This document shows positions 54,572 through 54,787 of a stretch of 54,787 bases of DNA, piece by piece. How positions within the stretch are numbered: the stretch's first letter is position 1; every line of letters starts with the position of its first letter. The DNA comes from Candidatus Poribacteria bacterium (GTDB lineage Bacteria > Poribacteria > WGA-4E > WGA-3G), in the NCBI GenBank assembly GCA_022827185.1, contig JAJDTM010000006.1, positions 1 through 54,787 on the forward strand, in the 5' to 3' direction. Both the position numbers and the translations under genes were made by a program. The notes under the pieces are model-generated. The model made no database searches, was not told the DNA's origin, and saw nothing but the letters and a program-made list of their open reading frames with translations.

Positions 54572-54625
54572 GGTGTCCGAAACACACCTAAAGCCGCGAT
54601 CCAATATTTTTTGAATTTAATTCAA
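54572..54625. other. Two small palindromes after the PhyH gene
   Basis: GGTGT (54572-54576) pairs with ACACC (54584-54588), and TTGAATT (54611-54617) pairs with AATTCAA (54619-54625) within an AT-rich stretch. They lie between two convergent genes and may mark the IS630 end or a weak bidirectional terminator. Confidence 0.3.
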
Positions 54626-54667
54626 TAATATGGATTAGACATTCTCAGAATATAGTGAATCCCGTAA

Positions 54668-54787
54668 TTAATTATACACTTTTATAATATCATCAATAGA
54701 TGCCTCAGCGTTATATTGACGCCTCCGCTTGATGTTAGCGAAATCCTTTTCAATCGGATTCAACTCTGGAGAATACGGCGGTAAAAA
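54668..54787 (-). mobile_element. IS630-family transposase, C-terminal end (cut by window edge)
   Basis: The minus strand encodes 39 residues beginning FLPPYSPELNPIE and ending with the stop at 54670-54668. LPPYSPxLNPIE contains the last catalytic glutamate of the DDE triad of IS630/Tc1-type transposases. The rest of the gene lies beyond the window. It converges on the PhyH gene. The element's end should lie within the roughly 140 bp between the two genes. Confidence 0.85.

Overview
The window looks like chromosomal DNA of an uncultured Gram-negative-type bacterium, most probably from Candidatus Poribacteria or a related PVC/FCB-affiliated lineage. This is inferred from content: an ECF sigma factor fused to WD40 repeats, giant exported TPR proteins, LamG domains, a phytanoyl-CoA dioxygenase-like protein, a MoxR/DUF58/von Willebrand A cluster and an IS630 transposase. 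No rRNA or tRNA gene was recognised, so the assignment rests on gene content only.

Layout. Positions 1-4613 (minus strand) hold ordinary metabolism: hisC, a 44-aa small protein, a four-helix membrane protein, ispG, and a GT39-like membrane glycosyltransferase. A VOC-family protein (5031-5435) follows with its own consensus-like promoter. Positions 5674-16364 hold four tandem paralogous WD40 genes. All share a scaffold of 13 'FSPDG'-type blades but carry different ends: an N-terminal membrane-tethered ECF sigma factor, a C-terminal TPR plus beta-sandwich module, a C-terminal primase-like CHC2 zinc ribbon, or no tail. Positions 16609-40976 hold three exported TPR paralogues of 3133, 1942 and 2941 aa. 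The first contains an inserted LamG domain, the second lacks the C-terminal third, and the first and third end in the same beta-sandwich module as the second WD40 protein.

Positions 41222-52265 hold a membrane coiled-coil protein, MoxR, DUF58, a BatA-like VWA protein, two polytopic membrane paralogues, a broken LamG gene, an IS200/IS605-derived structured element without transposase, and a double-VWA protein. Then come a frameshifted beta-helix protein, a PhyH-family dioxygenase and the 3' end of an IS630 transposase.

How it may work together. TGCAACC-N17-CGTC-like (ECF-type) boxes lie before the sigma-WD40 gene, the zinc-ribbon WD40 gene and the MoxR/VWA cluster. A simple reading is a surface-sensing regulon: a sigma factor tethered to the membrane through an extracytoplasmic beta-propeller controls its exported WD40 paralogues and a MoxR/VWA envelope chaperone system. 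The giant TPR proteins would be exported scaffolds exchanging modules with the WD40 proteins. This is inference.

Spacers and one coding sequence also carry an unusual repeat family: heptamer-periodic arms around short conserved cores. One copy is inserted in frame into the second TPR gene.
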